Shown here: positions 56,358 through 64,000 of the stretch, one piece after another
Layout of the letters: every line of letters begins with the position of its first letter
Numbering within the stretch: the first letter of the stretch is position 1
Assembly: GCF_900096995.1 (NCBI RefSeq)
Contig: NZ_OANT01000001.1
Location: 372,001-436,000, forward strand
Length of the DNA: 64,000 bases
Origin: Acinetobacter puyangensis
GTDB lineage: Bacteria; Pseudomonadota; Gammaproteobacteria; Pseudomonadales; Moraxellaceae
Direction: 5' to 3'
Program-made: the position numbers and the translations under genes
Notes under the pieces: model-generated
Told to the model about the DNA's origin: nothing
What the model saw: the letters and a program-made list of their open reading frames with translations, nothing else
The model's database searches: none

Positions 56358-57209
56358 ATGAAGCAGTATCTAGATTTGTGTCAACGCATAGTTGATGAAG
56401 GCGTATGGGTTGAGAATGAACGAACTGGAAAGCGTTGTTTAACCGTTGTTAATGCTGATTTAGTATATAACGTAGGAATGAATGAGTTTCCTTTAGTTAC
56501 AACTAGAAAAAGTTATTGGAAAGCAGCTATTGCAGAATTGCTAGGCTATTTGCGTGGATATGACAACGCTGCCCAATTTAGAGCGATTGGTTGTAATACT
56601 TGGAATGCAAATGCTAACGAAAATGGAGCTTGGTTAGCGAATCCTTATCGTAAAGGTGAAGACGATATGGGGCGTGTCTATGGTGTTCAGGGACGTCATT
56701 GGCGTAATTCTGAGGGTAAAGAGTTTGATCAGCTTCGTAAGATCTATGAGGATTTACGAAATGGGATTGATGATCGTGGCGAAATTCTGACTTTCTATAA
56801 TCCGGGTGAGTTTGATATGGGATGCTTACGACCTTGCATGCATACTCATACCTTTTCTTTGGTGGGAGAAACACTTTACCTAACGTCGTCACAACGTTCA
56901 TGTGATGTACCATTGGGTCAAAATTTCAATCAAATTCAAGTCTTCACTTTATTGGCATTAATGGCTCAAATTACAGGTTATAAGGCAGGAAAGGCTTATC
57001 ACAAGATTGTGAATGCACATATCTATGAGGATCAGTTAGAACTTATGCGTGATGTTCAACTTAAACGTGAGCCTTACGCAGCTCCAAAACTTATAATAAA
57101 TCCAAAGATTAAGACTCTCGAAGACATAGAAACATGGGTAACACTAGATGATTTTGAGGTCGAAGGCTATCAATATCATGAAGCAATTGCTTATCCTTTT
57201 TCAGTATAA
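56358..57209 (+). CDS. thyA: Thymidylate synthase carried by the island
   Basis: 283 residues, complete: [24 protein letters not shown] (folate and dUMP loop), [11 protein letters not shown], catalytic Cys160 in [23 protein letters not shown] (dUMP phosphate/base site) and the C-terminal AYPFSV. It makes dTMP from dUMP and methylene-THF. It is much more like the ~283-residue ThyA I recall from Vibrio than the interrupted native type. AGGTGG lies four bases before the ATG. It replaces the gene the island disrupts. Confidence 0.95.
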   Translation: MKQYLDLCQRIVDEGVWVENERTGKRCLTVVNADLVYNVGMNEFPLVTTRKSYWKAAIAELLGYLRGYDNAAQFRAIGCNTWNANANENGAWLANPYRKGEDDMGRVYGVQGRHWRNSEGKEFDQLRKIYEDLRNGIDDRGEILTFYNPGEFDMGCLRPCMHTHTFSLVGETLYLTSSQRSCDVPLGQNFNQIQVFTLLALMAQITGYKAGKAYHKIVNAHIYEDQLELMRDVQLKREPYAAPKLIINPKIKTLEDIETWVTLDDFEVEGYQYHEAIAYPFSV

Positions 57210-57211
57210 AT

Positions 57212-57262
57212 AGTAAATTCTATTGGGTGAGGATTTAGTATCTTTATCCAATAGAATTTACT
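57212..57262. terminator. Bidirectional terminator between island thyA and ginD
   Basis: AGTAAATTCTATTGG and its exact complement (15 bp) flank a 21-base loop, three bases after the thyA stop and nine before the ginD stop. No long T-run, but the position fits two convergent units. Confidence 0.7.
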
Positions 57263-57270
57263 TACGATAT

Positions 57271-57771
57271 CTAGTGTTTAATTAAATCTGGCAGGATGCC
57301 TTTGCTTTCTAATAATGTTTTTAACCGTTTGATTTCTTGTTCTGCTAACAAAAATTTTTTTTGATATTCTTCATATAAATTTTTATAATAAGCATGAGAT
57401 TCTTTTTGAGTCTTTAACTGTGTATGAAGGTGATCAAAAGAAAGTTTGATATCTTGGTATTGGTTAAACCAATAGATAACTTCTTGTCTTGCCTGATTAA
57501 GTTTTTCATCTAACGATGTTTTATCACTTATGCGTTGTTTTTTATTTTCCTCGTCTTTGGAGGATCGTTTCTCTTTAATTCTTTGTAGATGTTTTAATGG
57601 CCAGTCACGATTTGTAATAGTATTTCGATGAATTCCAGCCATTTTTGACAATTGGGCAATAGTAGCTTTAAGTGATGGATTGTTCTCTATTTCTAGTAAT
57701 GATTTTTTAAGTTTTAAGGTATTTTCCTCATAGTCTTCAGCATTTTTTTGATCATAAGTCTTGGTATTCAT
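57271..57771 (-). CDS. ginD: GinD/TnpC-like small recombination protein
   Basis: 166 residues: an N-terminal helix-turn-helix (ATIAQLSKMAGIHRNTITNR, DWPLKHLQRI) and a long C-terminal coiled coil (NQARQEVIYWFNQYQDIKLS to EIKRLKTLLESKGI). The position after three tyrosine recombinases and the fold match GinD and Tn554 TnpC. It overlaps the ginC stop by four bases. Confidence 0.8.
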   Translation of the reverse strand: MNTKTYDQKNAEDYEENTLKLKKSLLEIENNPSLKATIAQLSKMAGIHRNTITNRDWPLKHLQRIKEKRSSKDEENKKQRISDKTSLDEKLNQARQEVIYWFNQYQDIKLSFDHLHTQLKTQKESHAYYKNLYEEYQKKFLLAEQEIKRLKTLLESKGILPDLIKH

Positions 57772-59870
57772 AATTCTACCTCTTCACCTAGGCTCTCTAG
57801 AACCATTGCAGCTTCATCCATTGCGGCTTTAATTTGGTCACGATTATAAGCATATTCTGGTTTATTAAGATTTGCTTTATTCAAGATATAAACTTCACGC
57901 CATTTAGGGGCATGTGTACTAGTAACAATAGCTTGACTACATCTTGCAGGATTGCATCGTAAGGAACCAATACAGGGTAAAGAGGAGTCAAATTCTTCAG
58001 TTCTGTTACCGTAGCATATACCTTGACCTACATAGACAACAGCCATACCTTGATCAGTCATTGCCTCATATATTTCTTCTTCAGTGTATCCAGCTGCCAT
58101 ATATCCTTGGAATATCTTGATGAGATTTTGCTTATGTTCAGCGGCTTTGCTGCCATAGTATGCTGCATTTGGATTATTTACAGCTTTAACAACCTCTAAT
58201 TCAGCAGAGTGCCTTAAGGATCTACTTGTTTTTCGGCTACCACCCTTTGAAAGTAATTCCCCTATTTCACCGTAGCCTAGAGTTACAGTTGATGTAGCCT
58301 CCATTGATGTAAATTTATTCACATTATCCACAAAGTGTTTCAGTTGAAAGGAAATGAGTGGCAATCCGACTTCTGCCCTAAATAGTTGATAGGTTAAAGT
58401 GTGACGTAACATATAAGGATTAAATTTGATTTGATCCGCTACTTGGTGTCCTAAAAGTTGGGTAATAAGATTATTTATTTGGTATGAAAGACCGCTACTT
58501 TTCATTGCTACAGCATTACTATTGGGTTTTACCGTATCTACGTTAGATACTAGGTAAGGTGAAGATTTGATTTTCGAGATATGAGAAGCTGCCAATATTG
58601 CGTCTCTAATAATTGGAATGGCTACCCATTTATCATCAAACAAGCCGGTATTGATCTCTTGCTGATGTTTCTTGAGTGAACTTTTAATCAACCAAATTCC
58701 ATTTTCCTCTACAAGGCAACTACAGTTTTCTACTTTGATTTCGGCTAATTCCGATGGTCTCATCCCTGTATATTGACCAACTAGGTAAAGACATGAATAT
58801 GCTATTAAATTGAAATATTCACGTAGATTGTTAATATTAAAACCAGCATTTTTCAATGATTTTCGTATTGTTCGGTCTCCCATTAGTAAAACTTTGTTGT
58901 TCATCCTTTTATCTAACTCAATTTTTTCAAAAACTGAGCTTGGAGAGTAGCCTTTAGCCCTTAGGCGAAGTGCAATATAGTAGTTAAACATTTTAAGGTT
59001 AATTTTTTCTTTATTTGCCCAAGACGAATATTTACTTGCACTAAAGCGCTCCAGAGTATGGATATCTGATATTTTCGATTTTTCACCTATATTGCTTAAG
59101 AAATCTACTACGATGAATGATGTCATTTTAGATAAATGTTCGAAGATCTTATCGGGTAGAATTTTATCTTTTTCCTGTTTATTTTTATTAGGTTTTTTTT
59201 TCCAGTCTAAACTTTCCAAATCGACATAAATAATTGATTTATCAAAAACATATTTGGTGGAGGAGGGACTTCTCATATATTCAAAAAAGCCATACAGCTT
59301 CGTAGTTAGCAACTGATCAAAAGTTTTTGCCGCTTTGTTATAATGTGTTGAATCAATATCAGATAACGATTGAAATTTGTATTGGATGAATTCATGCCCG
59401 AATTCTTCATTGAGTATTTTAAATATTTCATTAATAAATTCTAGACCACTTTTGAAAATAGGAATTAAGGTGTTAGCTTTGAGCATTCCCTTTTTAGAAC
59501 CTTTCCGACTACTATTTTTAGGTCGAAAAATAAGATTGTTAAGTAGAGCAAGTTCAAAGATAACTTTTATTTCAATTAAAATAAATTTTGGAATGCTTTC
59601 ATATTTTGTATAGTCAATACATAGTTTTGCACCTTGAACATTACGAGCAGCATGAGGATAGTCAGCGTTGAAATCCCAAATACTATCTGAAAATTTAGAT
59701 GACTTTGAAATTGGTTGCTCCATTAAATCATTGACATATTTAAAAGAATTATCAGGTTTTTTTGGAGAAAATTTACTATCTAATTTTTCACCTAGATTCG
59801 GTGTATTCATTAGATAGAGACGATGTTCTACAAAACTCGTTAATATGTTTAGTTTTGTTTCATTATTCAT
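57768..59870 (-). CDS. ginC: Large tyrosine recombinase GinC
   Basis: 700 residues. Catalytic domain in the middle: GMRPSELAEIKV (first Arg), PYMLRHTLTYQLFR (HxxR position reads Y-M-L-R followed by His) and a Tyr candidate in TVTLGYGEI. A Cys-rich C-terminal segment (GICYGNRTEEF, CIGSLRCNPARCSQAI) suggests zinc binding. It starts in the ginB stop (TAATG), so translation is coupled. As part of the trio it is expected to be needed for both integration and excision. Confidence 0.85.
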   Translation of the reverse strand: MNNETKLNILTSFVEHRLYLMNTPNLGEKLDSKFSPKKPDNSFKYVNDLMEQPISKSSKFSDSIWDFNADYPHAARNVQGAKLCIDYTKYESIPKFILIEIKVIFELALLNNLIFRPKNSSRKGSKKGMLKANTLIPIFKSGLEFINEIFKILNEEFGHEFIQYKFQSLSDIDSTHYNKAAKTFDQLLTTKLYGFFEYMRSPSSTKYVFDKSIIYVDLESLDWKKKPNKNKQEKDKILPDKIFEHLSKMTSFIVVDFLSNIGEKSKISDIHTLERFSASKYSSWANKEKINLKMFNYYIALRLRAKGYSPSSVFEKIELDKRMNNKVLLMGDRTIRKSLKNAGFNINNLREYFNLIAYSCLYLVGQYTGMRPSELAEIKVENCSCLVEENGIWLIKSSLKKHQQEINTGLFDDKWVAIPIIRDAILAASHISKIKSSPYLVSNVDTVKPNSNAVAMKSSGLSYQINNLITQLLGHQVADQIKFNPYMLRHTLTYQLFRAEVGLPLISFQLKHFVDNVNKFTSMEATSTVTLGYGEIGELLSKGGSRKTSRSLRHSAELEVVKAVNNPNAAYYGSKAAEHKQNLIKIFQGYMAAGYTEEEIYEAMTDQGMAVVYVGQGICYGNRTEEFDSSLPCIGSLRCNPARCSQAIVTSTHAPKWREVYILNKANLNKPEYAYNRDQIKAAMDEAAMVLESLGEEVEL

Positions 59871-62263
59871 TATAAAACTCCATCAACCAAAAAAGTTGCT
59901 TCAATGTATTCAGCTGTAATTTCAGCATTTTTAAGTTCTTCTATAGAAAAATCAGATAGTTTAGGGTCTATAATGTGTTTTATAAGCTCTAGATTCTCTT
60001 CAATCACACGGGCATATGGTGTATTCATTACCTGAGAGTTCTCAATGAGGAGCTTGTAATCACGTTGCATTGCAAAGATTTGGGGCAGATCCTTAACTGA
60101 AACAATTACATTGTCACAGCTTAAACATTTGTTATATTGAGAACATGGTGTTCCATGAGTATAAGATGATAAATTTTTAATAAATTCTGGGGGGGCAAAA
60201 ATGTTCTTGCATTCAGCGAGTGGTGTCTTAAATGTAATTGTTACATGATCTTCCTTTTTGAGTTCAATTCGCTTTTGTTTTTCTTCAGATTGAGTATCTA
60301 ACGTGGATTGTTGTATTTCGATTAATTTTTCATTGAGCTTTTTTCTACTTAAAGCATTAAAGTCCAAAGAATCTAAATATTGAATAGTTGTGCGAATAGA
60401 TTTATGACCTAACAGAAGCTGAATTTCACGTAACGACGCTTCAGAATCAAGCATTTCGCTTATTAAAGTGGGTCTAAATCTACTGATTGTTAAGACCAAT
60501 GGGCAATCTTTATCATTCGTTAAATTGTATTTTTTTACGAATTTAGAGATAACATCGGTTAGTTTTTTCGAATTTTTATCTTCATTTCCTAATAAGGGCG
60601 TTATTCGTCCATGGTGTTTTACACTATTGGATTGATATATAAATAATCTTTGCTGATTTTTTTCATCGTCGATATTTTTTCTAATGTCACGAGTTAATCT
60701 AATTACGTCATCGAAAATAGCCTTTACAGTTTGCGCTTGCTTTACTGTAAGCCAAGAGATATCAGCATCGATAAGATCCAATGGGTATTCTTTGTAGCCA
60801 TCAGATCTTTCTTTCCAATATTTAAGGCAGGGGCATGATGTCGCAGGATGACAAGGTTCATAGTCATCTATATTTAAAGCAATTATAGAATCAGTATTTA
60901 AACCTGTAACTTGGGCTAGTTTTAGAAAATATGGTAAGAGTAATTCTACTCCTATAATAGGTGTGACCCCCCATTCTTTATATACAGTCATTAGTCCTTT
61001 TTTTGAATCTGCTATGATTCTAAGGAACGATTGTTCGATTGGCGTTTTTGCTGTACTAAAATGAATAGGTTTACAATTCAACATGTTTTCGAACAACCAA
61101 CGAGCGTTTTCTAAAGTTGATAGACCTCTTACCCGATTACCATTTTGATCTAAAGGGTTGGAGCCCATACCAGTTTTTTTATAAGGCTCTAGACTTAATT
61201 TAGCTTCATTAAGTTCCTGATCGATAGCTTCTAATATTTGAATGCGCTCATTTTTGCTGAAAGGTTTTTTTAGATCTGTTTGTCTTGTAGTATCAAAGCC
61301 TGCTACATCAAAAAAAACATATTCTAGTCCTTTAATTTTCGTTAGCCGATCCAATGTGACGCGTACTGAACTTAGAACAGTATTAGCATGATGGCTTGAT
61401 ATTTTATTATCCAATATATTATTTTCTAAGTGTTTCCTATATTTAGATAATAAGTGTTCATCAAAATTTTCTAAAATTTTTAAGGGTGTATTTCCATGTA
61501 GTCCAGAAAGAAATTTGATAAATAGGCTACATGCATTTCTGTAGTTATCTTTTCCTGATTCTGATGCTAACGAGTTCGTCATAGATGCAAAAAGCTGCTC
61601 AATCTGAATAAAAGGTTCAGCCTCTGAAGGTTCAATGAAGTCTAATAGGTCATTAAGTTTAAGATTAGCTAATCTATTTAATTTATCTTTTTTGGTTTGA
61701 TGAAGTGGCTTTGGATTACTATTTCTATCTTCGATCCGTTGTGAAACACTTTTATAATTGGTATCCAATAAACCTAAATTTTCAAGATCTTGATGAATAG
61801 ATTCCCATGCCTTTTTAACAACATCAAAGCCTAATTCACCCTGTTTGATAGGGCGTTGATCTGTAGGTATTTTTCCAAGTGAAATTTTATTGCCAAAAAT
61901 AGGTAACTGACTTTTTTCTTTAGAGTTCAACTTTCTGTACCAACTAAGCAGTTTTCTTCTGCTTTCAACGGTGGCAGCTCCTGAAATGTCATTTGGAGAT
62001 ACTAAAATTTCGTTTTCAATCATTACTTTAATTAAAGGATAAGCCAATGCTCTATATTTTTGTGCTGCACATTTTGAAATACCTAAAACGGTTTTAAGGT
62101 ATTCGACTGATACGTTAAAACCTAAATCTGTATTAGCCTTAGCAACAGGTATTTCCCACATAGCATCTATGTCATCAGATACCGTTGCTACCCATTTTAT
62201 GACAGTAGATTTAACATCTTTAATTCGTCTTTTATTGCTAATAACTGTCTTGATATCTGCCAT
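59870..62263 (-). CDS. ginB: Large tyrosine recombinase GinB
   Basis: 797 residues. Catalytic-like domain: VTGLNTDSIIALNIDDY (the usual first Arg is Asn), SRFRPTLISEMLD (HxxR box changed), but LLGHKSIRTTIQYLDSLD with His and Tyr is intact. The N-terminal ~330 residues include a SAM-like DNA-binding region. A C-terminal Cys cluster (CSQYNKCLSC) resembles GinC. Starts at ATG 62263 with AGGAA upstream. Confidence 0.85.
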   Translation of the reverse strand: MADIKTVISNKRRIKDVKSTVIKWVATVSDDIDAMWEIPVAKANTDLGFNVSVEYLKTVLGISKCAAQKYRALAYPLIKVMIENEILVSPNDISGAATVESRRKLLSWYRKLNSKEKSQLPIFGNKISLGKIPTDQRPIKQGELGFDVVKKAWESIHQDLENLGLLDTNYKSVSQRIEDRNSNPKPLHQTKKDKLNRLANLKLNDLLDFIEPSEAEPFIQIEQLFASMTNSLASESGKDNYRNACSLFIKFLSGLHGNTPLKILENFDEHLLSKYRKHLENNILDNKISSHHANTVLSSVRVTLDRLTKIKGLEYVFFDVAGFDTTRQTDLKKPFSKNERIQILEAIDQELNEAKLSLEPYKKTGMGSNPLDQNGNRVRGLSTLENARWLFENMLNCKPIHFSTAKTPIEQSFLRIIADSKKGLMTVYKEWGVTPIIGVELLLPYFLKLAQVTGLNTDSIIALNIDDYEPCHPATSCPCLKYWKERSDGYKEYPLDLIDADISWLTVKQAQTVKAIFDDVIRLTRDIRKNIDDEKNQQRLFIYQSNSVKHHGRITPLLGNEDKNSKKLTDVISKFVKKYNLTNDKDCPLVLTISRFRPTLISEMLDSEASLREIQLLLGHKSIRTTIQYLDSLDFNALSRKKLNEKLIEIQQSTLDTQSEEKQKRIELKKEDHVTITFKTPLAECKNIFAPPEFIKNLSSYTHGTPCSQYNKCLSCDNVIVSVKDLPQIFAMQRDYKLLIENSQVMNTPYARVIEENLELIKHIIDPKLSDFSIEELKNAEITAEYIEATFLVDGVL

Positions 62264-62438
62264 GATAATTCCTGTTTATTAAGGCCCCAATAAATATAAT
62301 TAATTACTTTTGCCATCCATTCATATTGATTTGCTAAAGAAGCCTAAGAACTTTGTTGATTGTGTATTGATTTAAATAAAATATTGTTAGTCTTAACCTA
62401 GACATTAACTATTTGAGCGGTATTTAGACTGGGACCTT

Positions 62439-63674
62439 TCATTTTATATCTTTGATACTGATTCTTAATTGAGTTTTTTCAGTTAAACGTCTCATTTTTT
62501 CCGCCCTAGTTAAGAGTTCTCCATTTTCATTACACATCGAGTTATAGATGTCATGAGGGATACTGGTATACATTTGGGTCGTATTCAAATGGTTATGTCC
62601 TAAGTTTTTTTGTAAGATTACAAGCCGATCTAGATAATCAATTCCTAAATCATTTGATTGCAATATTGCGTATGCATTGCCATGTCTTAGCTTATGAGGT
62701 GAGATTTCTCTAGTAATGAGCCCTTTTTTAATAGCACGACTGCTCAAACGCTTAAGCAATTTATTAATAGCAGATGGCGTGTAAGGGGTTCCTTCAGCAT
62801 TTAAAAAAGCTGGAGTTTCAGAAGGTGTAGAATATTTTCTTGCATGCTTTTTATACAGAGGGGAGGCATGGTACTTTTGAATACGATGAATAGTTGCTGA
62901 ACTAATTAATGACCACCGAGGTTTTAGCTCATTACCTCGCCCTTTACTACCTAGAACTTCAAGAGGGGCATAATCGGGAGAAATGGGTTTGTCAGAATCA
63001 TCTGATATAAACGTTTGAGAGTTAAAATTTACCGTATTTTGAATATGTTCAAGCGAAACTCTAGGAAGTTCTGATCGGCGAAGCCCTGAATCGTATAAAA
63101 ATTGAAGTAAAACTCTTTCTCTTTCAGATAAAGTGGATGTAATCAATATAAATAAATCATCAAGATTACAGGCAACAATAGGGGTCCGTTTTGGAGCTTT
63201 AGAAAGATAGCCTCTTTCGTATGGATTATCTTGTCTGAGTGGTATACGACTTTCTGTGGATGAACACAAGAAATCAATAAAAGCACGTATGGTTGCATCA
63301 CGGTTTCTAACCGTAGAAGAACTAATGTTCTGTTCGCAACTTAAGCAAGTTAAATATTCTTGTATTACATATGAAGGAACAGTAATAAATACATCATCAC
63401 TTTCATCACTACTATAATCTGAGCGATTGCGGATATATTGCAGAAAGTAGGTTAGATTTTTACCGTATGTGTTTGCCGATTTATCTGAAATTTTTTCATG
63501 CTTGGCGAAATAAGATAAATATTGAGAAATAAGAGGTAGAATTCTACCGTTATCATCAAAGACACCAACTCCGTTAACTCTTACTATTGTATTTAATTTT
63601 GAGTTTTGAAATTGCTCATTTAGATATGATTTAGATAAGTCTAAACTTATATTTGAACAAACTTTGATTTCCAT
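62439..63674 (-). CDS. ginA: Tyrosine recombinase GinA
   Basis: About 411 residues, the only member of the trio with a full classical active site: Arg199 (SGLRRSEL), His327-x2-Arg330 (SPHKLRHGNAYA), His360 (NLGHNHLNTTQMY) and Tyr369. N-terminal SAM-like core-binding domain (KSANTYGKNLTYFLQYIRN). ATG 63674 is preferred to a TTG four codons earlier. It is first in the operon and 140 bases from the island edge. A 175-base gap separates it from ginB. Confidence 0.9.
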   Translation of the reverse strand: MEIKVCSNISLDLSKSYLNEQFQNSKLNTIVRVNGVGVFDDNGRILPLISQYLSYFAKHEKISDKSANTYGKNLTYFLQYIRNRSDYSSDESDDVFITVPSYVIQEYLTCLSCEQNISSSTVRNRDATIRAFIDFLCSSTESRIPLRQDNPYERGYLSKAPKRTPIVACNLDDLFILITSTLSERERVLLQFLYDSGLRRSELPRVSLEHIQNTVNFNSQTFISDDSDKPISPDYAPLEVLGSKGRGNELKPRWSLISSATIHRIQKYHASPLYKKHARKYSTPSETPAFLNAEGTPYTPSAINKLLKRLSSRAIKKGLITREISPHKLRHGNAYAILQSNDLGIDYLDRLVILQKNLGHNHLNTTQMYTSIPHDIYNSMCNENGELLTRAEKMRRLTEKTQLRISIKDIK

Positions 63675-63750
63675 ACTAATCGCCAAATCAATTCAATGAT
63701 TAAGTTTTATAGCATACTGTACATAATTTAAAATTTACGATAAACATAAG

Positions 63751-63783
63751 TGAAGTAGGTGGTTTTAAGCAGCCAACACTTCA
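63751..63783. repeat. Imperfect inverted repeat at the island's right end
   Basis: TGAAGTAGGTGG and CCAACACTTCA pair imperfectly around TTTTAAGCAG. CATACTGT occurs twice here (63713 and 63782) as a direct repeat. Both lie between ginA and the thyA junction and may be recombinase sites or the gin operator. Confidence 0.45.
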
Positions 63784-63813
63784 TACTGTGAATTATTCAT
63801 ATGGGGGAATAAA

Positions 63814-63818
63814 AAAAA
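63814..63818. repeat. Right attachment core (AAAAA)
   Basis: Island sequence GGGGGAATAAA ends here and host TACATCGGCACTTCG begins after the A-run. Same five bases as at 46212-46216. Confidence 0.7.
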
Positions 63819-64000
63819 TACATCGGCACTTCGTTGATATAATTGGCAGGACAGTTTGCCATCCTGAACAAAAAACTGAAATAGCGTATGGCAAGGCGGC
63901 AAGGGAACCTGACCGGCTTCTTTGGGATTCCAGCCGGAAACGATTAATCGACGGGAACTGGGATTGTTTTTGATTTCATTGATGAGCCATGAAATTTGAT
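63814..64000 (-). pseudogene. thyA: N-terminal part of native thyA (continues beyond the window)
   Basis: Minus strand reads [40 protein letters not shown] and [21 protein letters not shown], then island DNA. The catalytic Cys (PPCHTLF) is present but the C-terminal part lies 17.6 kb away. Translation would run on into [10 protein letters not shown] of the island. The 5' end is outside the window. Confidence 0.95.

Larger units (their letters stand above)
46217..63813 (-). mobile_element. GInt-type genomic island inserted in thyA, carrying a replacement thyA
   Basis: The two thyA fragments join exactly if this segment is removed and one AAAAA copy is kept, restoring SADVF-LGVPFN in frame. 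The right end holds a coupled minus-strand operon of three tyrosine recombinases and a small HTH/coiled-coil protein, the defining layout of GInt islands as I recall it (ginABCD, variable cargo, AT-rich far end). Tn554-like elements (tnpABC) are the closest alternative. The cargo of about 11 kb is clearly more AT-rich than the chromosome. It holds two likely defence systems, decayed genes and an intact foreign thyA. Confidence 0.88.

Noticed and set aside
46217..63813. Prophage or integrative conjugative element
   Set aside because: No phage structural, replication, relaxase or type IV secretion genes. Only a methylase relic hints at phage DNA.
46212..63818. Five-base AAAAA at both ends as a Tn7-like target duplication
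   Set aside because: No TnsABC-type genes are present. The recombinases are tyrosine types, so a shared crossover core in an A-run is the simpler reading.
63788..63973. Plus-strand 61-residue frame across the right junction
   Set aside because: It is antisense to native thyA and crosses the island border.
1..64000. CRISPR arrays, rRNA and tRNA genes
   Set aside because: No regularly spaced repeats and no tRNA- or rRNA-like stretches were found on reading the window.

Overview
The window looks like an Acinetobacter chromosome. Gene content and order (pntAA-pntAB-pntB, ackA-pta-rsfS, proA, nagZ, prc, topA, rpmB-rpmG, tonB-exbB-exbD, folA beside thyA), modest GC and several proteins read as that genus; the species cannot be fixed from the sequence alone. 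No rRNA, tRNA or CRISPR array was seen.

Positions 1 to about 46,216 are mostly ordinary chromosome. The left edge holds the end of a urea/short-chain-amide ABC transporter ATPase followed by aliphatic amidase (amiE) and its AAA+ partner (amiB). Next come a SoxR regulator with a textbook sox box driving a divergent RidA-MFS operon, LD-carboxypeptidase, a DMT exporter, the three-gene proton-translocating transhydrogenase, rsfS, the acetate switch (ackA, pta), proA, a hydrolase with a possible PilZ-like tail, a methyltransferase, a short MITE-like dispersed repeat, nagZ, prc and topA. A run of small accessory genes follows (NYN-LOTUS protein, metallopeptidase-like protein, HdeD, EF-hand protein, VOC, ASCH, GNAT, FadL-type porin), then a UvrD-type helicase, a CPA2 antiporter, ribosomal proteins L33 and L28, an aldehyde dehydrogenase with a TetR regulator and a perfect palindromic operator inside its promoter, purU, the TonB system, msrA and folA.

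The main feature is a mobile island of about 17.6 kb (46,217-63,813) inserted inside the native thyA gene. The C-terminal third of thyA lies at 45,932-46,216 next to folA. The N-terminal part, including the catalytic Cys, resumes at 63,814 and runs off the window. The split falls inside the conserved motif SADVF|LGVPFN, with AAAAA at both junctions. The right end of the island carries a translationally coupled minus-strand operon of three tyrosine recombinases and a small HTH/coiled-coil protein. This is the layout of GInt elements (ginABCD), with Tn554-like tnpABC as the related alternative. The cargo is AT-rich and defence-like: a DUF4145 protein with a membrane/coiled-coil protein, a Septu-like ATPase plus HNH nuclease, an XRE regulator facing a small coiled-coil gene across a perfect palindrome, and an RloC-like ATPase with a zinc hook and an anticodon-nuclease-like triad. 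It also holds decayed fragments, including a D12-class adenine methylase. Next to the gin operon sits a complete, clearly different thymidylate synthase gene.

The proposed reading is that the island destroys an essential host gene on entry and supplies a diverged substitute whose DNA no longer matches the insertion site. That would make the island costly to lose imprecisely while leaving precise excision harmless. The insertion also separates folA from its normal upstream transcription.
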